Shown: positions 33,926-43,273, counted from the stretch's first letter. The stretch is 50,958 bases of DNA from Candidatus Rifleibacterium amylolyticum (GCA_009917695.1 JAACJG010000014.1:1-50958), one strand, 5' to 3'. Notes: generated from the letters alone by a model not told the origin. Numbers and translations: made by a program.

Positions 33926-35131
33926 ATGGCACCTATCAAATCGCAAAATCTTTCGATAATGCTGACAGATATCCAGGGCTATTCGACAACTACTGCCAGC
34001 GCCAGCCGAGATGAAGTTGTCGGCCTGATCCGGCGTCACAACCAGCTGATGCGCCCGGTTATCGAGTTTTACAACGGAAGAATTGTAAAGTCAATCGGAG
34101 ATGCATTTTTGTGCACATTTGGCAGTGCTACTGACGCAGTTATCTGCGCCATCATCATTCAGCTGCTGCTCAAAGAATACAACCAACGGCTCAAAGACGA
34201 AAGCCACAAGCTGAATCTTCGCGTCGTCATCAATTCAGGTGATGTCAGCATCGAGGGCGATGACATTTTCGGAAATGCTGTCAATGTGACCGCCCGCATG
34301 GAAGGCCTCGAGTGTTTTCCCGGCGGGTCGATAGGCATCAGCGAATCAACATATCTACTAATGGATCGCAATGAGATTGTCGCAGAAATAGCCGGACTGG
34401 AAAAGCTTAAAGGCATACCTGATCCAGTAAATGTATTTCGCGTTCCGGTTGAAAAACAAAAGCTCAACCAGCTGCCAGTACAGCTTCTCAACCTGGTCGA
34501 AAAGGTTGCAAATGCCAAAGGCGACGGCCAGAATTCTGAAGTCTCCGAACAGATTAATGAATGGACACAATCTGTCAGCAACTTTCTCAAACAGACCAAC
34601 TGGGGCGACAATATCAACAAAGCCTCGCACCACATTGGCAAAGTGCAAAAATCTCTGGTAAAAACTTTTGGTCAGAAAACCGTTCTCGAAAAGAAGAAAG
34701 AACTCAACGACGCCTCGATTGCTGCCCGCTTCAAGAGCGGCATCATCGACATGATCATTCTGATCATTATTTCAGTAGGGTTGAAAATTGCATGGTGGCC
34801 GATTCAGAGTATATTGTTCGGAACCCCTGAATATGCCGACCCAGGCCTTCTCGAATCATTGATGTCGTTGAATTTCAGATATCCCATAGTCGTTTTCTGG
34901 CTTTATTTTGCCGTTTTCTGGAAAATCAAGCAGGCTTCACCCGGCCAGATTGCCGTTGGCACTGCAGTAGTTAACGAAAACGGCGTTCCCGATCTTTCGT
35001 TTGCCATGGTGGCAAAACGCAGTCTGCTGTTTCTGCTATCCAACTTTATTCTTATCGGAACCGCCATGGTTTTTGTTGGCGAAAAGAAAACTTTTTACGA
35101 CAAGACCTGCAACACTCGGGTAGTCGAATAG
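33926..35131 (+). CDS. Class III adenylate cyclase fused to an RDD membrane domain
   Basis: 401 residues from ATG 33926, with AGAGGAAG 5 nt upstream. The cyclase domain (about 8-180) keeps metal-binding D15 (LTDIQGYS) and D59, adenine-specifying K55 (VKSIGD) and D113 (DIFGNAVNVTAR), and the transition-state residues N120 and R124. It is thus expected to make cAMP from ATP as a homodimer (established family logic). A helical linker (about 190-262) follows. The C-terminal RDD domain (about 268-395) starts ARFKSGIIDMIILIIIS and has three or so membrane helices (IVVFWLYFAVFW; SLLFLLSNFILIGTAMVFVG). The order cyclase-then-membrane is unusual. The RDD part may anchor the enzyme or sense membrane or ion stress. 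It has its own promoter and no operon partner. Confidence 0.9.
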   Translation: MAPIKSQNLSIMLTDIQGYSTTTASASRDEVVGLIRRHNQLMRPVIEFYNGRIVKSIGDAFLCTFGSATDAVICAIIIQLLLKEYNQRLKDESHKLNLRVVINSGDVSIEGDDIFGNAVNVTARMEGLECFPGGSIGISESTYLLMDRNEIVAEIAGLEKLKGIPDPVNVFRVPVEKQKLNQLPVQLLNLVEKVANAKGDGQNSEVSEQINEWTQSVSNFLKQTNWGDNINKASHHIGKVQKSLVKTFGQKTVLEKKKELNDASIAARFKSGIIDMIILIIISVGLKIAWWPIQSILFGTPEYADPGLLESLMSLNFRYPIVVFWLYFAVFWKIKQASPGQIAVGTAVVNENGVPDLSFAMVAKRSLLFLLSNFILIGTAMVFVGEKKTFYDKTCNTRVVE

Positions 35132-35247
35132 GATCTGCCACACAAACCTGCATATTTCGTGTAACACCGAAGCAGTCTGCAACAAGAGCAGGCGGCATCA
35201 GTTCAGCTTTTCCCGACCAGACAACTGTACCTTGCTGGCATCTGCGA

Positions 35248-35265
35248 CTATACCGTAGAGTATAG
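35248..35265. repeat. Short inverted repeat upstream of the Fn3-like gene
   Basis: CTATAC / GTATAG, 6 bp arms with a 6-nt spacer, about 30 nt before the ATG at 35295. It overlaps TATA-like hexamers, so it may be an operator or only part of the promoter. Confidence 0.35.
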
Positions 35266-35294
35266 CAGTGATTCTGGATCAAGGAGAGTAATTT

Positions 35295-35945
35295 ATGCGA
35301 AGCAAGCTGATTCTGTTCATCGCCCTGTGTTTTGCTCTGATCTGCCTGACCGCTCAGGCTCAGACTATCGAAAAGAATTTTTTTCACCAGCTTAAAGTTG
35401 GCGAACAGCCCCAGAGTTGGGAACACCGCATCGACCTGCCCGAAGATGCTGCCATGCAGGGCCGTGTTTTCGTCGCCCGCAGCCTGGATCTGCGCATGGG
35501 CAAGCTGGTTATCGAGCGCGAACTCTTCACTCCGACTTTTTATTACGTAAAAGTGCGCCTGCCCAAGCACCCAGAAGTGCCGATGGCCGGCAATCTCAAA
35601 GTTGAGCTGAAAATCGGCGATGTTATCTCCGGCAATGCACCACAGGCCCCGGCCCAGCTGGCTCTCTCGCCGGTCGGCGCTACTCTCAAGCCCATATTCA
35701 CCTGGAAAACTCCGGCCAGATATGCGGCAATCTCACTCTACGACCTGACAGAGCAGAAAACGGTCTGGGAAAGAGTTTCAACCACAAGCGGTTATATCGG
35801 CTTTGATGAAGGCTGGCTGAAGAAGGATCACCGTTATCGCTGGGCTGTAAAGGTCAGCGAAGCTAACGGCAGATATTCACCTGAAGCCGGTGCCGGATTC
35901 AGAATCGAAGAACAAAACGGCGTTGTCATCGCCATACCTGAATGA
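35295..35945 (+). CDS. Secreted protein with Fn3-like C-terminal domain
   Basis: 216 residues; ATG after AAGGAGAG. Signal peptide MRSKLILFIALCFALICL, cut near AQAQ. The mature protein is all-beta in look: an N-terminal strand-rich half (LVIERELFTPTFYYVKVRLP, LKVELKIGDVISG) and a C-terminal half ending in a fibronectin-III-like sequence (FTWKTPARYAAISLYDLTEQ, then YRWAVKVSEANGRYS). Fn3 and Ig-like modules in bacterial secreted proteins usually mediate binding to other envelope proteins. It lies between the cyclase-RDD gene and the antiporter gene. It has no Cys and no anchor, so it is probably periplasmic. No specific function. Confidence 0.75.
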   Translation: MRSKLILFIALCFALICLTAQAQTIEKNFFHQLKVGEQPQSWEHRIDLPEDAAMQGRVFVARSLDLRMGKLVIERELFTPTFYYVKVRLPKHPEVPMAGNLKVELKIGDVISGNAPQAPAQLALSPVGATLKPIFTWKTPARYAAISLYDLTEQKTVWERVSTTSGYIGFDEGWLKKDHRYRWAVKVSEANGRYSPEAGAGFRIEEQNGVVIAIPE

Positions 35946-35968
35946 CAGACTTTGCAAAAACTTTTTAT

Positions 35969-35996
35969 ATGCTGCCGCAAGGCGGCATTTTTTTTT
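35969..35996 (+). terminator. Rho-independent terminator of the Fn3-like gene
   Basis: Stem ATGCTGCC / GGCGGCAT (one G-T pair) with a GCAA tetraloop, followed by nine T. It shares loop and GC arms with the terminator at 19855. Confidence 0.9.
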
Positions 35997-36080
35997 GCTC
36001 CTTAAACTGGAAAATTCAGGCTCATACTGGTAGTGTAGTTATCTGACGAATATTCTGCCTGTTAGAGGATTACGCTATTA

Positions 36081-38237
36081 ATGAGTGAACTGACGCTGCC
36101 GCTGCATAACCCGGTATTGATCTTTTCACTGCTGTTGTTCATTATTCTCGGTACACCGCTTCTTCTCAATCGGCTTAAGATTCCGCACCTGATCGGCATG
36201 ATCATTGCTGGCGCCATAATCGGGCCGCACGGCCTCAATCTGATGCATCGCGACAGTTCGATAATTCTTTTCGGCACGGTAGGACTGCTCTACATCATGT
36301 TCATGGCCGGACTCGAAATAGACATGGCCGAATTCAAAAAAAACAGCGGGCGCAGTCTGGTGTTCGGTCTGTACACCTTCTCTATTCCCATGTTGCTGGG
36401 CACGCTCGCCGGCATCTATCACCTCGGATTCGGGCTACCGGCATCGATACTGCTGGCAAGCATGTTTGCCTCGCACACTTTGATTGCCTACCCACTGATA
36501 AGCAGTCTCGGAGTAGCCAAAAATCGTGCGGTTACAGTGGCCATAGGCGGAACCATGATCACCGACACACTGGCACTTCTGGTTCTTGCCGCAGTGGTTG
36601 GTGTAAAAACCGGTCACATTACCGAAGGTTTCTGGCTCAAAATGGGTCTGTCTTTTTCCCTGATCGCCCTGGTAATCATGCTGCTCTTTCCGGTAATCGG
36701 GCGCTGGTTTTTCAAGCGCTTCAACAATCACATTTCACAGTACAACTTTGTGCTGGCCATGGTTTTTCTTGCGTCTTTTCTGGTCGAACTGGCCGGCGTC
36801 GAGCCGATTATCGGGGCGTTTCTCGCCGGCCTGGCGCTAAACCGCCTGATACCACACACTTCGGCACTGATGAACCGCATCGAATTTGTCGGTAACGCCC
36901 TATTTATACCGATTTTTCTGATTGGCGTCGGCATGCTCATCAATTACCAGGCTTTTTTTAAAGACTGGGAAACGATCAACGTGGCTCTGACCATGTGTAT
37001 AATTGCGACCGTAGCGAAGTATCTGGCCGCCTGGCTGACCCAGAAAACCTTTGGTTACAGTGCCGATGAACGTCGCCTGATCTTTGGTCTCAGCAACGCA
37101 CAGGCGGCAGCCACCCTGGCGGCAGTGCTTGTCGGCTACAATGTTGTACTGGGGCAGACGCCCGAAGGTGAGCCTGTCAGGTTGCTCAGCGAAAGTGTAC
37201 TCAACGGCACGATTCTGATGATTCTGGTGACCTGCACCATCGCATCTTTTTCAGCCCAGAAAGGTGCTGAGAATATAGCTCTCGATGAAAATCTCGAAGA
37301 AAAATCGAGCCGTGCCACTACCGAAGAACGCATACTTATTCCCATAGGTTATCTTGAAAGCGCTGAAGAGCTGGTAAACTTGAGTGTTACCGTTAAATCA
37401 AAAAGCAATACAGCTGGTCTTTATGCCCTGACAGTCATCGATCATACCAGCAGTGATGAAATCGCAGAACGCGATGCCAACAAAATTCTCGATCTCGCCA
37501 AAAAGACCGCGGCGGCAACTGATACCAAACTCAAAAGACTTTTACGCTACGACCTGAACATAGTTAACGCAATAACCGGCATAGTCAGGCAGCACAAGAT
37601 CACTGATCTGATTCTGGGCCTGCATCATCAGAAGGATTTATCAGAATCTTTTCTCGGTAACGTTACCGAAGGCATTCTCGCACGATGTAATACGACAACG
37701 ATGATTTATCGGCCGGTGCAGCCTCTTTCGACGATAAAACGCGATATCGTCATAGTACCTGAAAATGCCGAGCGCGAAATCGGATTTCCGTTCTGGATGA
37801 CCAAAGTCTGGAACATCGGCCGAAATACCGGTTCCCAGCTGGTTTTTTACGCGCCGGCACGCACCATAGAATATCTCAAGGAAATTCATCAGCGCTTTCC
37901 GATTGAAGCTGAATTTATCGAATTTTCCGAATGGGACGATTTTTTGATTCTGTCCCGCGATTTCAAACCAGATGACAGCCTGATGATAATTCTCAGCCGT
38001 AAAGGCCATCTCTCTTATAACGCCAATATGGCCAGAATTCCGCAATATCTCAACAAGTATTTCACCCGCAACAATTTCATACTGGTTTACCCGATGCAGC
38101 TCGGAATTTCATTCAATACTGAATTCGACCTTGGCAACCCGTCATTTCTCGAACCAATAATGGAAAATTTCGAGCGTCTCGATGAACTTGGCAAGACCAT
38201 AGTCAAACTGTTCCGCAAAATTGATCGTCGCAAATAA
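36081..38237 (+). CDS. CPA2 family cation/proton antiporter with Usp-like C-terminal domain
   Basis: 718 residues. The first 395 or so form the CPA2 (Na+/H+ or K+/H+ exchanger) membrane domain of about 12 helices. Marks: LKIPHLIGMIIAGAIIGPHG, FMAGLEIDM, the TM5 region TMITDTLALL with one conserved Asp, and VEPIIGAFLAGLALNR. The TD rather than ND arrangement suggests electroneutral exchange (inference). The last 320 residues resemble two universal-stress-protein (UspA-like) folds, as in the CHX/Kef-type transporters (ILIPIGYLESAEELV, ITDLILGLHH). The binding site is GAGGA about 11 nt from the ATG. The C-terminus may sense nucleotides and gate the exchanger. It is flanked by cyclase genes at 33.9 and 39.0 kb. 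Confidence 0.92.
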   Translation: MSELTLPLHNPVLIFSLLLFIILGTPLLLNRLKIPHLIGMIIAGAIIGPHGLNLMHRDSSIILFGTVGLLYIMFMAGLEIDMAEFKKNSGRSLVFGLYTFSIPMLLGTLAGIYHLGFGLPASILLASMFASHTLIAYPLISSLGVAKNRAVTVAIGGTMITDTLALLVLAAVVGVKTGHITEGFWLKMGLSFSLIALVIMLLFPVIGRWFFKRFNNHISQYNFVLAMVFLASFLVELAGVEPIIGAFLAGLALNRLIPHTSALMNRIEFVGNALFIPIFLIGVGMLINYQAFFKDWETINVALTMCIIATVAKYLAAWLTQKTFGYSADERRLIFGLSNAQAAATLAAVLVGYNVVLGQTPEGEPVRLLSESVLNGTILMILVTCTIASFSAQKGAENIALDENLEEKSSRATTEERILIPIGYLESAEELVNLSVTVKSKSNTAGLYALTVIDHTSSDEIAERDANKILDLAKKTAAATDTKLKRLLRYDLNIVNAITGIVRQHKITDLILGLHHQKDLSESFLGNVTEGILARCNTTTMIYRPVQPLSTIKRDIVIVPENAEREIGFPFWMTKVWNIGRNTGSQLVFYAPARTIEYLKEIHQRFPIEAEFIEFSEWDDFLILSRDFKPDDSLMIILSRKGHLSYNANMARIPQYLNKYFTRNNFILVYPMQLGISFNTEFDLGNPSFLEPIMENFERLDELGKTIVKLFRKIDRRK

Positions 38238-38317
38238 TCGAGCAGACAGGCAATACTTGACTTTGCCGGGCAAAAGCAGGAAGATTTAGTAATAATGAAC
38301 CGGCAGGAGATATAACC

Positions 38318-39043
38318 ATGAAAATTACAGGAAAATTCGCCATGACCAAATTGCTGGCAATCGCAGTACTGGTATTTGTTCTGGTCGCAGTAATCGCCTC
38401 TGCACAGAACCAGAAGCCACCTCTTGAAAAAATCAACGTATTCGCCGTGGTATCGCAGAATATCGAAAGTGCTTTTACCGATGCAGCAAAAGCGCTGAAA
38501 GAAGAAGAAGGCCTCGAAGCATTTCCGACACTCGGCTACCAGATTCATTGTACGCTGTATATGACGCAGTATCCTGAGGGCACTAAAGACAAAGTTCTTG
38601 CCCTGATCGAAGAACTGGCCAGCAATACCCGTGAATTCGCGGTTAACAGCACCGGCCTCGAAATCACTTCTGGCAACTGGTATTTTATGAATATCGAACG
38701 CAACCGCAATCTTCAGACTTTATCTGATTCTGTCGTTGAGATGCTGGCTCCAATGCGCGCCAAATCTGATTTCGTGCCAGACTGGGCCAAGGAGTTTCCG
38801 ACCAAAGTCGAGTATATATCAAAATACGGCAGCCCCAATGTCTACAGCGAATTTAACCCGCACCTGACCTTTCTCGCCAAAAGCGACGAAGAAAAACTGC
38901 AGAGATTCAATAAAAAGCATGCTGACAGCGATTTTGCCAAAATCATTGGCGGCAGCGTGGTTGCCATAGGCGCTGGAATCGCCGACCGCGACGGTCAGAT
39001 CAAAGAACCCTGGAAAGTGTTTCCGCTCAAGAAAGCTGAATAA
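38318..39043 (+). CDS. Secreted 2H phosphoesterase-like protein
   Basis: 241 residues; ATG after CAGGAG at 8 nt. A hydrophobic signal segment (KLLAIAVLVFVLVAVIASAQ, about 11-30) is followed by an alpha+beta domain with two H-x-T motifs: H77-C-T79 (GYQIHCTLYM) and H182-L-T184 (FNPHLTFLAK). Two such motifs about 105 residues apart are the active site of the 2H superfamily (LigT/ThpR, CPDase, AKAP18-like), which cut cyclic or 2'-5' phosphodiesters. Export is unusual, as the typical enzymes are cytoplasmic. A gene with a very short 3' spacer converges on it. If active, it would act on periplasmic nucleotides or glycans. The exact substrate is unknown. Confidence 0.82.
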   Translation: MKITGKFAMTKLLAIAVLVFVLVAVIASAQNQKPPLEKINVFAVVSQNIESAFTDAAKALKEEEGLEAFPTLGYQIHCTLYMTQYPEGTKDKVLALIEELASNTREFAVNSTGLEITSGNWYFMNIERNRNLQTLSDSVVEMLAPMRAKSDFVPDWAKEFPTKVEYISKYGSPNVYSEFNPHLTFLAKSDEEKLQRFNKKHADSDFAKIIGGSVVAIGAGIADRDGQIKEPWKVFPLKKAE

Positions 39044-39053
39044 TTCAGCTTTC
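39031..39053. terminator. Hairpin over both convergent stop codons
   Basis: GAAAGCTGAA / TTCAGCTTTC with a TAA loop, perfect 10 bp. It covers the last codons of the 2H gene (ending 39043) and of the cyclase-FHA gene (ending 39045), and both genes therefore end in the same GAAAGCTGA sequence. No U tract follows. Confidence 0.6.
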
Positions 39054-39995
39054 CTGGGAAGGCGCAGCCATCTGCGAACCTGATGTGCTGTAATATTTTG
39101 TGCTGAAAACTACGGCTGTCGGCGAATTTTTCGAAGGCTTTTCGCAGCAGAGATCGATGATGCCGTTATCGCCAAGCTGCATCTCGTCGCGCTGCAAAAG
39201 GACTGTAGTACCGCACTCGTTGGTTACATAGGTTCCGTTTGTGCTTTGATCGACAATAAAAAATTTGTCTTTGTGATATTCGATACGGGCATGAAAACGG
39301 GAAACCCGGTTGTCATTCACAACCAGATCGTTATGATCAAGACGGCCGATCGTGATGGTCGGGCGTGCTTCGCCGACTTCGTATTTATTTTCGCCGAAAA
39401 CCAGCTCCAAGCGCGGCCTGATCAGCGACTTGCCTTCACCAGAGCCTTTCAGGGCGACGGTGATTTTTTCTGTTTCCCAGACAACTTCGTAAACCGGCAA
39501 CTCTTCGCTTTTACCTTTAACCATTACATTATCGATACAGCGACAATATTCTGCATACAAGTCAGGCAGAGCCTTGATGACGTTCTCGGTGGTGATAATC
39601 TGACGCCGTTTTGCCAGCTTGACCATACGGGATGCCACATTAACCGAATCACCGAAAACATCTGAGTTTTCTACTATCACCGGCCCGTAATCTATGCCCA
39701 CATATATATCAGGAGCGTAATAACCGGAAAGTTCTGATTCAGGAATGGCATCGACGGCCGCCTGCATGGCCATAGCCGCATCGACTGCGCTTTTTGCCGA
39801 GGAAAACGAGCACATGATCTCGTCACCGATAGTTTTTATGACTGTTCCTTCGTGTTCAGAACAAACTTTTGCCATGACGGCAATACACAATGAGATAAGC
39901 GCATGCGCGGCAGTATTGCCGATTTTATCGTAGAGCTTGGTACTCTGTGCAATATCGGCGAACATTATGGCCAGTGAAGTCGATGATTCGGTCAT
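39045..39995 (-). CDS. Class III adenylate cyclase fused to an FHA domain
   Basis: 316 residues; ATG after GAGGAATT. The cyclase domain (about 5-175) keeps D14 (FADIAQST), K54 and D58 (IKTIGDE), D112 (DVFGDSVNVASR), N119 and R123, the full set for cAMP synthesis. The C-terminal FHA domain (about 195-285) has IGRLDHND, SRFHARIEY and the STNGTYV loop, so it should bind phospho-Thr peptides and may place the enzyme near Ser/Thr kinases. There is no membrane segment. It converges on the 2H phosphoesterase with a 1-bp gap. FHA-cyclase fusions occur in diverse bacteria, but the partner kinase is not in this window. Confidence 0.92.
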   Translation of the reverse strand: MTESSTSLAIMFADIAQSTKLYDKIGNTAAHALISLCIAVMAKVCSEHEGTVIKTIGDEIMCSFSSAKSAVDAAMAMQAAVDAIPESELSGYYAPDIYVGIDYGPVIVENSDVFGDSVNVASRMVKLAKRRQIITTENVIKALPDLYAEYCRCIDNVMVKGKSEELPVYEVVWETEKITVALKGSGEGKSLIRPRLELVFGENKYEVGEARPTITIGRLDHNDLVVNDNRVSRFHARIEYHKDKFFIVDQSTNGTYVTNECGTTVLLQRDEMQLGDNGIIDLCCEKPSKNSPTAVVFSTKYYSTSGSQMAAPSQES

Positions 39996-40153
39996 AATTC
40001 CTCAAAAAAGACAGATTAAAGCTGTTCAAACCATCTTCTGATGTACAGTCATCAAAGCTTTTTCCTTACCATGCTAACAGACGTCAGCGACAATGTCAAA
40101 CCCGCATCAGAACAGCATCGCAAAAAAATATCAGCCAATGTATTGATGAACTG

Positions 40154-43100
40154 TCACGCTCTGGCATTTTTTTCAGGACACAGCAGATCATACAGAACCG
40201 GTATCATTACCATGGTCATCAAAGTCCCTGCCAGCAGGCCAAATGAAGCAACAACACCCAGAGGCGACATGCGCTCAAGACCAACCGCTCTTTCGAATGT
40301 AAGCGGCATGAGTCCGAGAATGGTCGAGAAAGTGGTGATAAGAATCGGGCGCAGGCGGGTTTTGACTGATTCGAACAATGCCTGATGTCTTGGCATGCCT
40401 TCAGCTATAGCTGTGTCAATAAAATCAATCAGAATAATAGCGTTGTTGACTATTGTTCCGCCGAGCAGAATAATACCCATCATTGCCGGCATACACATGG
40501 GTTTGTCGAATATTATCAGTCCCCAGAACGCACCGATCAGCGACAACGGAATTGCTGCCATCACCAGAAACGGCCGCCACCAGTTCTCAAACAGCAGATA
40601 CAAAACAGTATAAAGAAAGACAAAGGCAAAGAGCAAAGCCTTGGCGAGGCGCATTCCAGTATCAGCCATATCGGCCATGGTTCCGGTAAGCCTGGCGCTA
40701 TACCCAGCCGGAAGCTCTACTTCACCGAGAACTTTGTTTACATCCTCGGCAACCGCAGACAGCGGTCTTATTGAATTTATGCCCAGTATATCGATGGTTT
40801 CGTTAAGATTCTCACGGGTTACCAGAGTCGGTTGCAGAACATGCCTCTGTTCACCCAGAGAACCGATAAACAGATCACCGGACTGACCCGGCAAAGCCAG
40901 GTGGGTAATGTCTTCGTTCCAGCGCCGGCCACCGGACCCAATTTCGACTCTGATACCGAGATCGACAAAACCATGCATCTTGAGTGCCGAAGGTGAACGC
41001 CCGGTTAGAGTCAGACCAAGAAATTCGCCGATGACCTGTGGAGACAACTGATAACGGCCGGTAAGGCTGAGATCTGGCATAAAGTGAGTTTCCGGCTTGC
41101 TTTTGCTCCAGTTCAGGCGAAGATCGTTGAGCCCTTTGATGCGGCGAAGACGGTTTTCCATATCGTTGGCGATATAAAAAAGCACATCAGGATCTCTGCC
41201 GGAAATCATTACGTCTATTGGCGCTCTGGTTGTAGCCATGGGAGTTGCCCCGAACTCAGAAACAGAATAATTCACCAGTTCTGGAATCTTTGCAAACTCT
41301 TCCCGCCAGTCGCCCATGATCTGCCAGATGGTCTGCTCACGTTTATCGCGAGTTGTCAGCCGCACCTGAATATCGAGCTGCTGTAGAAGCTGACCACCGG
41401 CGCCGAAGCTTACCTGACCGGGCTCCGAGCCAGCAACAGTCGATATGCTCAACACGTGTGGACTGCGCTTAATTATCTGCTGCATCTGGTTTATCACAGC
41501 TTCGACACCTGAGATATCGGTAGAAGGTGGCAAATCTGTCTTTACCGTGATCATGCCGGTATCCATTCGCGGCATGAGTTCGCGACCGATCAGCGGTAAT
41601 ACAATTCTTGCCGTGATCAGCAGAAGAATAAGAGAGACGATGACCAGCGGCCACTTCAATTTCAATCCAAGCCGCAGCAGCTTGAGATATATGCTGGTAA
41701 CGAATTCGAGAAAGAGATCAATGACTTGATAAAACCGCTCTAGCCAACCACTCTTGTCTTCGTTTGAAAACTTTGCAATATCACCCGGCTCTTCGGCCAC
41801 AGCCATTTTGCGCAGTAGCAGAGGCACTACGGTAACCGCAGCGATAAAAGAACCGAGAAGAGTAGCGGTTATTGTCATGCTCAGTGGCCGCAGAACCTGT
41901 TGTACGTAACCGCCGACAAACATTATGGGAATCATGACCACTACCGTAGTGAGCATGCCGCCCCAGATCGAGAAGATCACTTCTTCGACACCTTTGACCA
42001 ACGCGGCGAAGCTGTGCTTTTCAGCATTGAGATGTCGCCACGAATTTTCGACAACGACGATAGCGGCATCGACAACCATACCTACTGCGATAATGAGACC
42101 AGACAGCGTAACCATGTTAACGGTAAAGGGCGTAAAGTATAGAAATGCAAAAGCAGTTAAAAACGCGAGAGGAATTGAAGCACCGACAATTAGAGCGGCG
42201 CGCAGGTTCTGCAGAAAAACCAGTACGATCAGCATGGTCAACCAGACTGCCGAAAACAGGGCATCTTTCATACCGGCGACGTTGACCGAGATAATTGGTT
42301 CCTGGTCTGTAGTTACAGCGAATTCGATTTCGGCATAACGCTTTTGTAGTTCGGGAAGATATGATTTAACACTGTTTAGTGCGCCAACCGCATAGCCATC
42401 TTCGGGTTTGAGAATGTTCAAAGCGATGGCAGGCCGGCCATCTCCATGATATATACTGCGTGGCGTGCTGACTCCAAGAGTTACCGAAGCCACATCGCCA
42501 AGTCTGATTATGCCGCCCTGCTGCACTCGCATCGGCATGTCGGCAAGTTCCTGCGGTGTGCGTGCTTCATTCAACGTTTTCACCAGTGACTCGCGCCCGC
42601 CAATTTCGAGATAGCCGCCGGGCAATGAAAGGTTCTGTGCACCGATCGCCTGTAGAACCTGAGCCGGACTAAGCCTGAACTGCCGCAATTTTTCGATATC
42701 CATGCGCACCAGCACCTCTGGCTGGTTGGCGCCAAACACGTCTACTTTACCGACTCCAGGCAGACGCAGCAGATCTTCTTTTATGTCATTTTCCGCCAGC
42801 AGTCTTATCGCACGCAGATCGAGAGATGAGCTGGCAGCCGGTGATAAAGCCAGAGTCATGACCGGGCGGTTGGCATCGGTAATTCTGAAAAACTGTGAAG
42901 TCTGCGTACCGGCAGGAAATCGCCGGGCAACCCGGTTAACTGCATTGATCACATCGGTCATGGCGGCCGCCATATCAACGCCATATTCAAAGTGTGCGTT
43001 GACTGAAGAGACCTCATCGCGTGAAGTCGAAACCACATTCTTTATGCCGGTTAAACCTCTGAGTTCGCGGTCGATAAGGGTAGTTACACGCCGGTTGACG

Positions 43101-43273
43101 TCGCCGGCCGAAGCTCCAGGAACCACCGTCATCGCGACAATTTGCGGTGGAACCGTGTCAGGAAAAAGATCGACAGGCATCATATACCAGGATATTATGC
43201 CGAGCGCGCCAACCAGCAACCAGAAGGCAATCGACCACGCAGGTTTGCGGATGACCTGTTCAACAATTTTCAT
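40154..43273 (-). CDS. RND efflux transporter permease
   Basis: 1039 residues, the usual AcrB-like length with two large periplasmic loops and about 12 helices. It overlaps the adaptor gene by ATGA. Marks: DLFPDTVPPQI near the N-terminus, LPGVGKVDVFG in the porter domain, TM4 GMVVDAAIVVVEN and TM10 LLGGTIVNNAIILIDF. TM4 carries one Asp (VDAAI rather than the VDDAI of AcrB), and the AcrB Lys940 position is Asn. Such single-Asp pumps are a known branch, and the substrate range cannot be read. It is energised by the proton motive force and exports through an outer-membrane channel supplied from elsewhere; no TolC gene is in the window. It is the third gene of the tetR operon. Confidence 0.95.
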   Translation of the reverse strand: MKIVEQVIRKPAWSIAFWLLVGALGIISWYMMPVDLFPDTVPPQIVAMTVVPGASAGDVNRRVTTLIDRELRGLTGIKNVVSTSRDEVSSVNAHFEYGVDMAAAMTDVINAVNRVARRFPAGTQTSQFFRITDANRPVMTLALSPAASSSLDLRAIRLLAENDIKEDLLRLPGVGKVDVFGANQPEVLVRMDIEKLRQFRLSPAQVLQAIGAQNLSLPGGYLEIGGRESLVKTLNEARTPQELADMPMRVQQGGIIRLGDVASVTLGVSTPRSIYHGDGRPAIALNILKPEDGYAVGALNSVKSYLPELQKRYAEIEFAVTTDQEPIISVNVAGMKDALFSAVWLTMLIVLVFLQNLRAALIVGASIPLAFLTAFAFLYFTPFTVNMVTLSGLIIAVGMVVDAAIVVVENSWRHLNAEKHSFAALVKGVEEVIFSIWGGMLTTVVVMIPIMFVGGYVQQVLRPLSMTITATLLGSFIAAVTVVPLLLRKMAVAEEPGDIAKFSNEDKSGWLERFYQVIDLFLEFVTSIYLKLLRLGLKLKWPLVIVSLILLLITARIVLPLIGRELMPRMDTGMITVKTDLPPSTDISGVEAVINQMQQIIKRSPHVLSISTVAGSEPGQVSFGAGGQLLQQLDIQVRLTTRDKREQTIWQIMGDWREEFAKIPELVNYSVSEFGATPMATTRAPIDVMISGRDPDVLFYIANDMENRLRRIKGLNDLRLNWSKSKPETHFMPDLSLTGRYQLSPQVIGEFLGLTLTGRSPSALKMHGFVDLGIRVEIGSGGRRWNEDITHLALPGQSGDLFIGSLGEQRHVLQPTLVTRENLNETIDILGINSIRPLSAVAEDVNKVLGEVELPAGYSARLTGTMADMADTGMRLAKALLFAFVFLYTVLYLLFENWWRPFLVMAAIPLSLIGAFWGLIIFDKPMCMPAMMGIILLGGTIVNNAIILIDFIDTAIAEGMPRHQALFESVKTRLRPILITTFSTILGLMPLTFERAVGLERMSPLGVVASFGLLAGTLMTMVMIPVLYDLLCPEKNARA

